Below, piece by piece: positions 1 to 6,531 of a stretch of 11,785 nt of DNA (its first letter is position 1; every line of letters begins with the position of its first letter). The stretch spans positions 1 to 11,785 of the forward strand of contig CAJOFG010000049.1 of NCBI GenBank assembly GCA_905233965.1. Reading direction: 5' to 3'. The stretch is from an uncultured Selenomonadaceae bacterium. GTDB lineage: Bacteria > Bacillota > Negativicutes > Selenomonadales > Selenomonadaceae. The notes beneath the pieces were generated by a model. The model was not told the DNA's origin. It saw nothing but the letters and a program-made list of their open reading frames with translations, and searched no databases. The translations under genes and the position numbers were made by a program.

Positions 1-982
1 CCGTGATCTCCGGTTATCATCAAAATATCGTCGTCGCGCAGTTTCGGCAAAAATTCTCCGAGTTCCCGGTCAAAAATCGTCATCGCGTTCGCATAACCGT
101 CAACGTCGCGCCGGTGTCCGAAAACCATATCGAAGTCAACCAGATTTACGAAACACAGCCCGGTGAAATTTTCGTTCAGCACGTCGAAAGTTTTTCTCAT
201 GCCGTCCGAATTGTTTTCATTCACGCCGAGCGAACGACTTACACCTTTGCCGGCGAAAATGTCCGAAATTTTTCCCACGCCGATTGTCGCGAAATTATTT
301 TTTTTGAGCGCGTCCAAAATCGTATCTTCCGGCGGTTCGAGTGAAAAATCGTGACGGCGGGGAGTTCTTTCGTAGTCCGGAAATTTTCCGACGAACGGTC
401 TCGCAATGACGCGAGCGACACCGTGACGACTGACCAAAATTTTCCGGGCGATTCTGCAATATTCGTAAAGCGTTTCGACCGGAATTTTTTCTTCGTGCGC
501 GGCAATTTGAAAAACGCTGTCCGCCGAAGTGTAAGCAATCAACTTTCCGGTTTCCTCATGTTCGCGCCCGTAATCGTGAATGACTTTCGTCCCGGAATAC
601 GGTTTGTTGCAAATAAATTTTCTGCCGATCGCTTTTTCCAATTCGTTCATCACGTCATCGGGGAAGCCGTTCGGATAAGTCGGAAAAGGTTTTTCGGAAA
701 TAAGAGACCTGCCATTTCCCAATGCCCGACGGTTGTATCTTTCCCTCCGGAAAATTCGCGGAGCCGGGCAAAACTTCCGACCGGATTTTTTTCCGGCGAA
801 CCGAAATTTATTCCGTCGATATTGAAAAGTCCGAGCCGGGCAAGATTCGGAACGGAAAATTTTTTCGACTCCGAAATTGATTTTAACGTGTTGCAAATTC
901 CGTCCCCGAAGTCCGGCGCGTCCGGTTCGTTGCCGATGCCCAAACTGTCAAGCACGATTAAAAAAACTCTGTTGATGTTCAT
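1..982 (-). pseudogene. deoB: Phosphopentomutase, frameshifted and 3'-truncated by window edge
   Basis: DeoB interconverts ribose 1-phosphate and ribose 5-phosphate (also the deoxy forms) in nucleoside salvage, in the cytoplasm. The start is ATG 980-982 with a GGGGTGAG ribosome site just upstream. The first reading frame gives an alkaline-phosphatase-superfamily N-terminus with metal ligand Asp12 (VLDSLGIG) and GGKDTTVGHWEMAGL, where Thr83 matches the phosphorylated Thr85 of the Bacillus cereus enzyme. After GL the frame is lost: an extra AG dinucleotide lies in the AGAGA at 703-707. Reading on in the restored frame gives an unbroken family match: PFPTYPNGFP, YTSADSVFQIAAHE, ARVIARPFVG, RRHDFS, VGKISDIFAGKG, NLVDFD..FGHRRD, and finally TGDHG at base 1. 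About 326 of the usual ~390 residues are present, so only the last ~60 lie outside. The position after the TT of KDTT is Val where Thr or Ser is usual. Family assignment is certain; whether the break is real or a sequencing error is not. Confidence 0.93.
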
Positions 983-1000
983 AAATTCTCACCCCGCGAA

Positions 1001-1030
1001 ATTATATTCCCCGCAACCGTTTTTGTGCAA
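1001..1030 (-). promoter_or_regulatory. Promoter of deoB
   Basis: On the minus strand, TTGCAC (1025-1030) and a perfect TATAAT (1001-1006) are separated by 18 bases, a good sigma-70 type match. Transcription would start near 994, only about 12 bases before the deoB ATG, so the leader would be very short. Seen directly in the sequence; activity is inferred. Confidence 0.6.
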
Positions 1031-1060
1031 GCAAATTTCCGCACGGAATTTTTTATTTTG

Positions 1061-1069
1061 TGTTACAAT
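1061..1069 (+). promoter_or_regulatory. Extended -10 promoter of the alcohol dehydrogenase gene
   Basis: TGTTACAAT at 1061-1069 fits the extended -10 form TGnTATAAT with one mismatch. There is no good -35 at 16-18 bases upstream. It would start transcription about 25 bases before the start codon at 1100. Its spacing from the deoB promoter means two polymerases would bind almost back to back. Confidence 0.45.
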
Positions 1070-1099
1070 AGCCGCAAAAAAATTTTGGGAGGAATGAAA

Positions 1100-2287
1100 A
1101 TGTTCAACTTCAACTATTACACGCCGACAAAAATTATTTTCGGCAGGGAAACCGAAAACCAAGTCGGCGAATTGATAAAAGAGTTCGGCGGCAAAAGAGT
1201 TTTGATTCACTACGGCGGGAAAAGCGCGATTCGTTCCGGACTCCTTGCGCGGGTGAAAAAAATTTTGGACGACGTGGGAATTTTTCACGTTGAAGTCGGC
1301 GGTGTCGTTCCAAATCCGCAACTCGGAAAAGTCCGTGAAGGTGTCGCGTCCGGAAATTTGAATCAGATTGATTTTATTTTGGCGGTCGGCGGCGGCAGTG
1401 TCATCGACTCGGCGAAAGCGATCGCCTATGCACTTGCCGAACCGAATAAAGATGTTTGGGAACTTTATCAACACACGCGGCAAGCGAATGCCTGTTTGCC
1501 GGTCGGAGTTATCCTTACAATTTCTGCGGCGGGCAGCGAAATGAGTCGCAGCTCCGTCATAACCAACGAAGACACGAAAGAGAAACGCTCCTACGGAAGT
1601 GATATGGCGCGTCCGAAATTTGCGATAATGAATCCGGAATTGACAATGACTTTGCCGGATTATCAGACGGCATCCGGTTGCACGGACATAATGATGCACA
1701 CAATGGAAAGATATTTCACGAACGGCGGGAACATGGAACTGACCGACGCGGTTGCCGAAGGACTTTTGAAAACGGTAATAAAAAATGCGGAGATACTCCG
1801 CGACGATCCGAAAAATTATAAAGCCCGCGCCGAAGTGATGTGGGCAAGCAGTTTGGCGCACAACGGATTGACCGGCTGCGGCAGTGACGGAGGCGACTTC
1901 GCAACTCATATGCTTGAACACGAAGTCGGCGGAATGTTCAATGTAACTCACGGTGCCGGGCTTGCCGCAATTTGGTCGAGCTGGGCGCGTTACGTTTACA
2001 AAAATTGTTTGCCGCGTTTCGTAAAATTTGCCGTCAACGTCATGGAGGTTTCGCCCGGAAAAAATGATGAGGAAACGGCGTTGAAAGGAATTTCCGCGAT
2101 GGAGGATTTTTATCGCAGAATCGGAATGCCGACGAATTTCAAAGAATTGGGAATCGAACCGACGGAAGAACAAATTTCCGAAATGGCGGGAAAATGTGTT
2201 GCGGCAGTCGGAGGGAAAATCGGCTCGGCAAAAGTTTTGTACGAAGACGACATGGTACAAGTTTACAGAGCCGCCGCCGGATTATGA
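1100..2287 (+). CDS. Iron-containing alcohol dehydrogenase (YqhD / butanol dehydrogenase type)
   Basis: Cytoplasmic group III (Fe or Zn) alcohol dehydrogenase of 395 residues, the usual length for the YqhD/BdhA subgroup, reducing aldehydes to alcohols with NAD(P)H. The N-terminal dinucleotide domain holds GGGSVIDSAKAI (97-108). The C-terminal helical domain holds the metal ligands by alignment to E. coli YqhD: Asp196 and His200 in CTDIMMH, His270 in THMLEHEVGG and His284 in VTHGAGLA, all present. ATG 1100 was chosen because GGGAGG at 1087-1092 is 7 bases away; ATG 1094 is only one base from it and no conserved sequence lies further upstream. The gene has its own extended -10 promoter and terminator and is divergent from deoB. 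YqhD-like enzymes are known as broad aldehyde scavengers and also work in butanol/ethanol fermentation. Substrate cannot be read from the sequence. Family very sure, role open. Confidence 0.95.
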   Translation: MFNFNYYTPTKIIFGRETENQVGELIKEFGGKRVLIHYGGKSAIRSGLLARVKKILDDVGIFHVEVGGVVPNPQLGKVREGVASGNLNQIDFILAVGGGSVIDSAKAIAYALAEPNKDVWELYQHTRQANACLPVGVILTISAAGSEMSRSSVITNEDTKEKRSYGSDMARPKFAIMNPELTMTLPDYQTASGCTDIMMHTMERYFTNGGNMELTDAVAEGLLKTVIKNAEILRDDPKNYKARAEVMWASSLAHNGLTGCGSDGGDFATHMLEHEVGGMFNVTHGAGLAAIWSSWARYVYKNCLPRFVKFAVNVMEVSPGKNDEETALKGISAMEDFYRRIGMPTNFKELGIEPTEEQISEMAGKCVAAVGGKIGSAKVLYEDDMVQVYRAAAGL

Positions 2288-2360
2288 GCCGCCGGAAAAA
2301 AATTTTGCCCGAAAAAGTTGCAGCGACGCAGGAAAATTTGCAAAGAATTTCAAAATCTTT

Positions 2361-2387
2361 ATCTCGGCAAACGTCGAGATTTTTTTT
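2361..2387 (+). terminator. Rho-independent terminator of the alcohol dehydrogenase gene
   Basis: ATCTCGGC (2361-2368) pairs with GTCGAGAT (2373-2380), an 8-bp stem with one G-U pair and an AAAC loop, followed by seven T. It lies 73 bases after the dehydrogenase stop; nothing gene-like is seen between. Confidence 0.75.
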
Positions 2388-2420
2388 GCCGTAATGAAAA
2401 AACTTGGCGAAGTTTGTAAT

Positions 2421-2459
2421 AAAAAAAAACACTCACGCCCCGAAAGTGCGATTGAGTGT
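2421..2459 (-). terminator. Rho-independent terminator of recJ
   Basis: ACACTCA (2429-2435) pairs with TGAGTGT (2453-2459), with an inner CGC/GCG pairing. Read on the minus strand the hairpin is followed by a run of about nine T (2421-2429). It lies just after the recJ stop and faces the dehydrogenase terminator, so the two convergent genes are insulated from each other. Confidence 0.75.
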
Positions 2460-2480
2460 GCGAAAAAATTTTTATTTCGT

Positions 2481-4481
2481 TCAGTGAGTTCCGGAAAGTC
2501 TGAACGTCCGGGAATTTTGCAAATCTTTTTTCCGACCTGTCGGAAGTTCAAAATTTTCTCCGTCGAATTTAATCAAGCCGACTTCCGAAAAAATATCCAG
2601 AGCGTTCAAAACAGTATACATTGAAAAATTTTTTTGGGTCGCCGCGTTCAAATCAGCAACGAAATTTTGCCGGTCAAACCGGCTTGTTTTTTTTCTGAGG
2701 AATTTTAAAAATTTGTAAATCTCAACGAGTTGCTCACGCGTCGGAAAATTTTTTTCTCCCCCGATCGCCGAAATGTCCCGGACGAAACATTTTGCATATT
2801 CGTTGCCTTGAAAAGAATCTATGCCCGGTCTGTAAACCAAATTGATTTTTTCCGTTTCGACGAGCGGCAAAAAATTCGCGAACCCGAAGGCAACCGCTCC
2901 GATACTTCCGATATTTTCTTCGTCGAAAGTTTCCGGGACGACAGAAAATTTTAAATGCGTTCCGTCCTGCCCGATAATTTTTGCGTCGGCGCAACGAACA
3001 TTTTTACACGCGAGAACCGGCGGAGGATTTCCCGTGCCGCAAGGTTCGAGATTTTCAAATTCTTTCGCCGTTTGAAAGTCAATCAATGTCGGATAAACAA
3101 AATCATCAATCTCAATCACCGGGCAAAAATCTTCGTCCGTCATGTGACTTCGCGAATAATCTTCAAAACGTCTTTTTAATTCGGGAACAAGCTTTGTCGG
3201 AATGGAAAAACCCGCCGCTTGAGAATGTCCGCCGTAATTTTCAAACAGATCCGCCATCGTGTCCAGCGCGTTCTTCATGTGGAAATTTTCAATGCTCCGG
3301 CACGAACCGCGCGATAAAGTTCCTTCATTCACGACGACGATTGACGGCAAATTATATTTTTCCGCAAGTTTCGCGGCAGTCAATCCGATTACGCCGGCAT
3401 TCCAACCTTCGCCGGAAATTACCGCAGACCACAAGTCGCCGCCGGATTCTTCGCGCAACTCTTGAAATTTTTTGTCAGCCTGCAAAAAAGTTTCCTTCTC
3501 GATTTGTTTTCGCCGGATATTCGTTTCGTCAATTTGTTCGGCAATTTCCTGCGCCTCGTCCGGGTCGTCCGTCAAAAGAAGTTTCAAACCGATTGATGCC
3601 GATTGCAACCGCCCGATTGAATTTAAACGCGGCGCAATTTGAAAAGCGACGTTCTCTGCCGAAATTTTTTTGTCGGCAAGCCCGGAAATTTTTACCAGCG
3701 CATTGAGCCCCAAACATTTCGAGTTGCTCATTTCTTTCAGACCGCGCCGGACAATTTTCCGATTCTCTCCGGTAAGCGGGACGACATCGGCGACGGTTGC
3801 CATTGCCGCCAAGTCAATATCGGTTAAATAATTTTCCGGGTCGATTCCGGAAATTTTTTTCGCCAAAGCTTGTGAAAGTTTGAAGGCGACGCCGGCACCG
3901 CACAAATTTTTTTCCGGGTAACGACATTCCGGTTGATGAGGATCGATGACGGCGACGGCACCGGAAATTTTTTCCAACGCCGGCAAATGGTGGTCGGTAA
4001 CAATCACGTCGAGATTTTTTGCGGCGGCAATTTCTTTCGTGTTTGAAATTCCGCAGTCAACCGTTATCAAAAGTTTTGCGCCGGACTCCGAAATTTTTTC
4101 CAACGCCGGAATATTCAAACCGTAGCCTTCGACACGTTGCGGAATATACGGAAAAACTTTCCCGCCGAGTTTGCGAAGTGTGCGCGTCAAAATTGCCGTG
4201 CCGCTCATTCCGTCAACGTCATAGTCGCCGTAAACGCAAATTTTTTCTCCGCGTTCGAGCGCGACTGAAATTCTTTCGACAGCCTCACTCATTCCGAACA
4301 TCAGGAACGGGTCGAAAAATTTTTGCTCCGTTTCCGGGTTCAAAAAAATTTTTGCCTTCGCCGCATCGGTAATTCCGCGCCGGATTAAAATTTTTGCGGT
4401 CAACTCTTTTATGCCGAGCGTTTCTGCCAATTTTGAAACTTGCCCGGAATCAAAATTTTTTGTTCTCCACTTTTTTTGCAT
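2481..4481 (-). CDS. recJ: Single-stranded-DNA-specific exonuclease RecJ
   Basis: RecJ is a cytoplasmic 5'-3' single-strand DNA exonuclease in recombination, mismatch and base-excision repair. The 666-residue product has the DHH phosphoesterase motifs in order: DYDVDG (86-91), VDCG (141-144), DHH (163-165) and the Asp in MATVADVVPL (near 232). The DHHA1 domain follows with RGSCRS (391-396, the usual S/G-GRS position) and GGHSQAAGFS (417-426). An OB-fold region covers about 455-570, with CGTGNPPP at 481-488. A further 90 residues (about 575-660) resemble a small helical or winged domain; similar tails occur in Firmicutes RecJ, which run longer than the 577-residue E. coli protein. The ATG at 4479-4481 has GAGGT five bases upstream. 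Only 13 bases separate it from the stop of the binding-protein gene, so recJ is probably transcribed from that gene's promoter, despite no functional link. Confidence 0.96.
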   Translation of the reverse strand: MQKKWRTKNFDSGQVSKLAETLGIKELTAKILIRRGITDAAKAKIFLNPETEQKFFDPFLMFGMSEAVERISVALERGEKICVYGDYDVDGMSGTAILTRTLRKLGGKVFPYIPQRVEGYGLNIPALEKISESGAKLLITVDCGISNTKEIAAAKNLDVIVTDHHLPALEKISGAVAVIDPHQPECRYPEKNLCGAGVAFKLSQALAKKISGIDPENYLTDIDLAAMATVADVVPLTGENRKIVRRGLKEMSNSKCLGLNALVKISGLADKKISAENVAFQIAPRLNSIGRLQSASIGLKLLLTDDPDEAQEIAEQIDETNIRRKQIEKETFLQADKKFQELREESGGDLWSAVISGEGWNAGVIGLTAAKLAEKYNLPSIVVVNEGTLSRGSCRSIENFHMKNALDTMADLFENYGGHSQAAGFSIPTKLVPELKRRFEDYSRSHMTDEDFCPVIEIDDFVYPTLIDFQTAKEFENLEPCGTGNPPPVLACKNVRCADAKIIGQDGTHLKFSVVPETFDEENIGSIGAVAFGFANFLPLVETEKINLVYRPGIDSFQGNEYAKCFVRDISAIGGEKNFPTREQLVEIYKFLKFLRKKTSRFDRQNFVADLNAATQKNFSMYTVLNALDIFSEVGLIKFDGENFELPTGRKKDLQNSRTFRLSGTH

Positions 4482-4494
4482 CGTTTACCTCAAA

Positions 4495-5305
4495 TTATTT
4501 TCTGACGACCGAAACATAACTGTCCATGAGATACAACCGGGAAACCGCCGCGTCGCTCAAATCGTCCTGCGGATAATCCAAATCTTCGCCGTCCGCGTTG
4601 TAAGTTCTGCGTACCCAGAAAAGCACGTCAACACTTCCGGAGGCGAGAGCGTTTGCGCGTGAGCCGGAATCCATTTGAACAAGTTCGATATTTTTTTTCA
4701 AATGCGCGGCAAGTTGCGCGAGGAAAGCCGTATTGAATCCGGCCGTCCATCGGCGGCAAATCTCCGGTGACGGCAAATTTAATCGTTTCGGCGTTCGGGA
4801 ATCTCGGAATTGTAACCGGTTTCGGTTCGTCGCCGGGAGCGTACAAATATTCGTCGGTCAATTTTTTTATCGTGCCGTCCTTTTTCATTTTGTCAATCGC
4901 CGTGTCCAGTTCTTTCATCATCGGGGTTTGCGCCTTCAAAGTGAGGAGAGCGTAACCGATACGAATATTATTTCCCGGATCGAGAATTTTTAAATCGTCA
5001 TTTTTTTCCGTGATATATTTTGCGTTGTTCAACGGCGCGTCGAATCTGTCAATTCGTCCGCTCTTCAACGCGGCAACCATTTCGGTGTAATTGTCGAAAA
5101 AAATAATTTCCGCATCGTCGCCGATATAGTCTTTGTCGCCGACGACTTTCGACGCATTTTTCGACCACTCTTTTATGGAATTTTCATCATGCCCCAAAGG
5201 CATCAACATTCCTATTTTTTCACCGGTCACAACGGAATTTCCGCAACCGGTAAAAAAAATTGCCGACATGACGGCAATAATCAAGGCAAAAAATTTTATC
5301 TTCAA
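4495..5305 (-). pseudogene. Solute-binding lipoprotein (SBP_bac_3-like, permuted half-domains), frameshifted
   Basis: Extracytoplasmic binding protein of the amino-acid ABC type. The start is TTG 5303-5305, with AAGGAG 9 bases upstream. A signal peptide runs from residue 1, with lipobox FTGC and lipid-attachment Cys21. Residues ~29-155 match the second part of a family 3 binding protein: GKIGMLMPLG, then NYTEMVAALKSGRID (72-86), NNAKYITEKN and MKKDGTIKKLTDEYL (140-154). After a Pro-rich linker, residues 172-187 (ETIKFAVTGDLPPMD) begin the first part of such a domain. The frame then breaks: base 4744 is left over, and the continuation in another frame starts AGFNTAFLAQLAAHL and includes ELVQMDSGSRANALASGSVD and VLFWVR, ending at TAA 4495-4497. 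Family members have roughly eight more residues between PP and AGF, so a deletion of about 23 bases is likely rather than one extra base. Restored length would be about 277 residues. No permease or ATPase gene adjoins it. Confidence 0.8.
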
Positions 5306-5351
5306 GTTTCCGCACTCCTTACCGATTTAAAAAACAACTTATACGAAAAAT

Positions 5352-5379
5352 ATTATACAAGACCGAAAATAAAAATCAA
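5352..5379 (-). promoter_or_regulatory. Promoter of the binding-protein gene (and probably recJ)
   Basis: On the minus strand, TTGATT (5374-5379) is followed after 16 bases by a perfect TATAAT (5352-5357). The expected start near 5345 leaves a leader of about 40 bases to the TTG start. It is one of the best sigma-70-type matches in the window. Confidence 0.65.
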
Positions 5380-5396
5380 GAAATTTACCCGGAAAT

Positions 5397-5433
5397 AAAA
5401 AAACCGTCGCACCCGGAATTTAAAATGCGGCGG
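5397..5433 (-). terminator. Terminator of the 76-residue gene
   Basis: CCGTCGCA (5404-5411) faces TGCGGCGG (5426-5433), eight positions with one C-A mismatch on the minus-strand transcript (a U-G pair on the plus strand). The minus-strand transcript then has seven U (5397-5403). The plus side also has ATTTTTTT after the hairpin. It lies 24 bases after the stop of the 5458-5688 gene and just before the binding-protein promoter. Confidence 0.6.
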
Positions 5434-5457
5434 CTTATTTTTTTCGTTCGATTCGAT

Positions 5458-5688
5458 TCAGCGTTTGGTTTTTGCGGCGGGAGCCGGTGCGACGACTTCC
5501 GCGAGAACGTCGGCAAGCGCAACTTTCACAACGCCGAGAACGTCATTCAAAACGGCGTTGTAAAGATCTCCGCCGTCGGTGACTCCGCGACCGTTTGCCG
5601 TGATGAAAAATTTTTTCGGATGCTCACCGGATTTCAGTGCGGCATCAATCTTTTCGCCTATCAGTTCGACAAGTTTTTCCTTATCCAT
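5458..5688 (-). CDS. Hypothetical 76-residue protein
   Basis: I do not recognise this gene. ATG 5686-5688 was chosen because GGGAGAG lies 8 bases upstream; the in-frame extension to 5751 has only a TTG without a clear site. The product is MDKEKLVELIGEKIDAAL (charged, likely helix), then GEHPKKFFITANGRGVTDGGDL (18-residue loop region with Gly), a hydrophobic helix around LNDVLGVVKVALADVLAEVV, and an Ala/Pro/Lys tail ending KTKR. There is no signal peptide or metal motif; the hydrophobic part is too short and too charged to be a confident membrane segment. Terminators on both sides indicate a single-gene transcript. Codon use matches the neighbours and supports a real gene, but function is unknown. 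Confidence 0.6.
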   Translation of the reverse strand: MDKEKLVELIGEKIDAALKSGEHPKKFFITANGRGVTDGGDLYNAVLNDVLGVVKVALADVLAEVVAPAPAAKTKR

Positions 5689-5770
5689 TAAATTCACTCT
5701 CCCGTTAATGATTCTGCATTTCGTTCGGAAAATATTTTCTACACCCTGCAAAAAATTTCCTGCCGTGCCG

Positions 5771-5815
5771 AAAATAAAAATGTCCCGGTTTTTTTCGCCG
5801 GGACTTTTATTTTAA
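5771..5815. terminator. Two-way terminator downstream of the 5818-6078 frame
   Basis: GTCCCGG (5782-5788) pairs perfectly with CCGGGAC (5798-5804) around a nine-base loop. On the minus strand it is followed by ATTTTTATTTT, three bases after the stop of the 5818-6078 frame; on the plus strand by TTTTATTTT. It most likely ends the minus transcript coming from 6420. Confidence 0.75.
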
Positions 5816-5817
5816 AT

Positions 5818-6078
5818 TCAGTCTGCCGTAAAAAGATTCATGTCGATACTTGACAAAGAAATAGGATAAGATGCCGACTTCGTCGGAGCTTGCGTTCCGC
5901 TCAAAGAAACAATCACGCCGGGTTCTCCGGACGTTTCGGAATTTCTTCTGCCTGCCGCGTAATTTTGCATTTTCAACGGCGAACGCAAATTGTTCATTTC
6001 GTTTTGCAACATGAACGGGTTGGAAGTCTGAGCGGCATCTCTTTTTCTTTCAAATTCGTCAGCTCTTGAAACCCACAC
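5818..6078 (-). CDS. Hypothetical protein, second of two same-frame small reading frames
   Basis: I do not recognise this product of 86 residues. GTG 6076-6078 has a strong GGGGAGG site about 8 bases upstream, so independent or coupled translation is possible. The sequence begins MWVSRADEFERKRDAAQ, a charged helix, then NPFMLQNEMNNLRSPLKMQN, then a Ser/Gly/Pro-rich tail ending SSIDMNLFTAD; it has no signal peptide, membrane segment or catalytic motif. It is in exactly the same frame as the 6109-6420 frame, and reading through the single TGA at 6109-6111 gives ten further sense codons (KFSKQGRLDT) before this start. It may therefore be the C-terminal part of one ~200-residue protein broken by a nonsense codon. 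Confidence 0.5.
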   Translation of the reverse strand: MWVSRADEFERKRDAAQTSNPFMLQNEMNNLRSPLKMQNYAAGRRNSETSGEPGVIVSLSGTQAPTKSASYPISLSSIDMNLFTAD

Positions 6079-6108
6079 CGTATCAAGCCTCCCCTGCTTT
6101 GAAAATTT

Positions 6109-6420
6109 TCAAACGCCGCCAAAAATTTTGCCGGCAAAGTTGGAGGAAATTCCGGCTCCGAAATTTCCGTTTAAAGCATAATTTGAATTTAGTGCGCGCT
6201 CCGATTGCCGGAGTACATCAACGTCGGTGTGCATCCGGACGTGTGAAACGGCGTAATTCACCGCTTCATCTTCGCCGGGATTTTCGGAGTCCGACTTCGG
6301 CGCACTTAAAGTTTTCGGAGGTTTTGGACGGCTCAAAGGTTTGTTCGGTCTTTCATCGGCAAAAATCGTGCCTTTGTACATATCACCGAAGGCATCTTCT
6401 TTGAAAAATTTTTTATCCAC
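6109..6420 (-). CDS. Hypothetical protein, first of two same-frame small reading frames
   Basis: I do not recognise this product of 103 residues. Start GTG 6418-6420 is preferred because GAGGGGG sits six bases upstream; the in-frame GTG at 6433-6435 would place that site inside the gene. The sequence starts DKKFFKEDAFGDMYKG, then a Pro/Lys-rich disordered stretch (PNKPLSRPKPPKTLSAPK), an acidic part, and a C-terminal NYALNGNFGAGISSNFAGKI region rich in Asn and Gly. There is no signal peptide or membrane segment. It ends at TGA 6109-6111, thirty bases before the GTG of the next frame, in the same frame. Codon use fits the neighbours. The disorder and lack of motifs fit a small structural or regulatory protein, but no function can be assigned. 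Confidence 0.5.
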   Translation of the reverse strand: MDKKFFKEDAFGDMYKGTIFADERPNKPLSRPKPPKTLSAPKSDSENPGEDEAVNYAVSHVRMHTDVDVLRQSERALNSNYALNGNFGAGISSNFAGKIFGGV

Positions 6421-6444
6421 AGCGCACCCCCTCACATTTTTATC

Positions 6445-6463
6445 GCGGCAATTTTACCGCCGC
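6445..6463. repeat. Inverted repeat in the leader of the small-protein pair
   Basis: GCGGC (6445-6449) and GCCGC (6459-6463) flank nine bases, with two possible extra G-U pairs on the minus-strand transcript. It lies 24 bases upstream of the GTG at 6420 and just ahead of its ribosome site. No T run follows on either strand, so it is not a normal terminator. It could be an operator or a leader hairpin; a chance occurrence is also possible. I see no good promoter in the rest of 6421-6531. Confidence 0.3.
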
Positions 6464-6531
6464 ACACTGAATTTAATCTGAACTTTGAATCTTTTTTTCA
6501 CAAAAATATATCGTAATTTATTTTTCCGGAC

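Noticed and set aside
690..715. Programmed frameshift in deoB
   Set aside because: No slippery heptamer or clear stimulatory structure is visible, and DeoB is not known to need frameshifting; a mutation or error is simpler.
351..1097. A 248-codon plus-strand frame over deoB
   Set aside because: It lies opposite the deoB matches, its product has no recognisable motif, and it runs across both divergent promoters.
1025..1099. Longer N-terminus for the alcohol dehydrogenase
   Set aside because: The region contains the promoter and ribosome site, and the conserved protein begins MFNFNYYTPTKI at 1100.
989..2260. A 423-codon open frame on the minus strand opposite the alcohol dehydrogenase
   Set aside because: Its product is rich in Phe, Arg, His and Cys with no family pattern, and it mirrors codons of a clear dehydrogenase; it is a shadow frame produced by the biased codon use.
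2388..2480. A small gene between the facing terminators
   Set aside because: The short frames here only run through terminator hairpins and A/T runs, without a credible start or coding bias.
6075..6111. TGA at 6109-6111 as a selenocysteine codon with a SECIS-like hairpin
   Set aside because: The hairpin is weak with a bulge, its loop is better explained as a ribosome site for the next GTG, and the context GGV-stop-KF has no redox motif. Kept only as a low-probability option.
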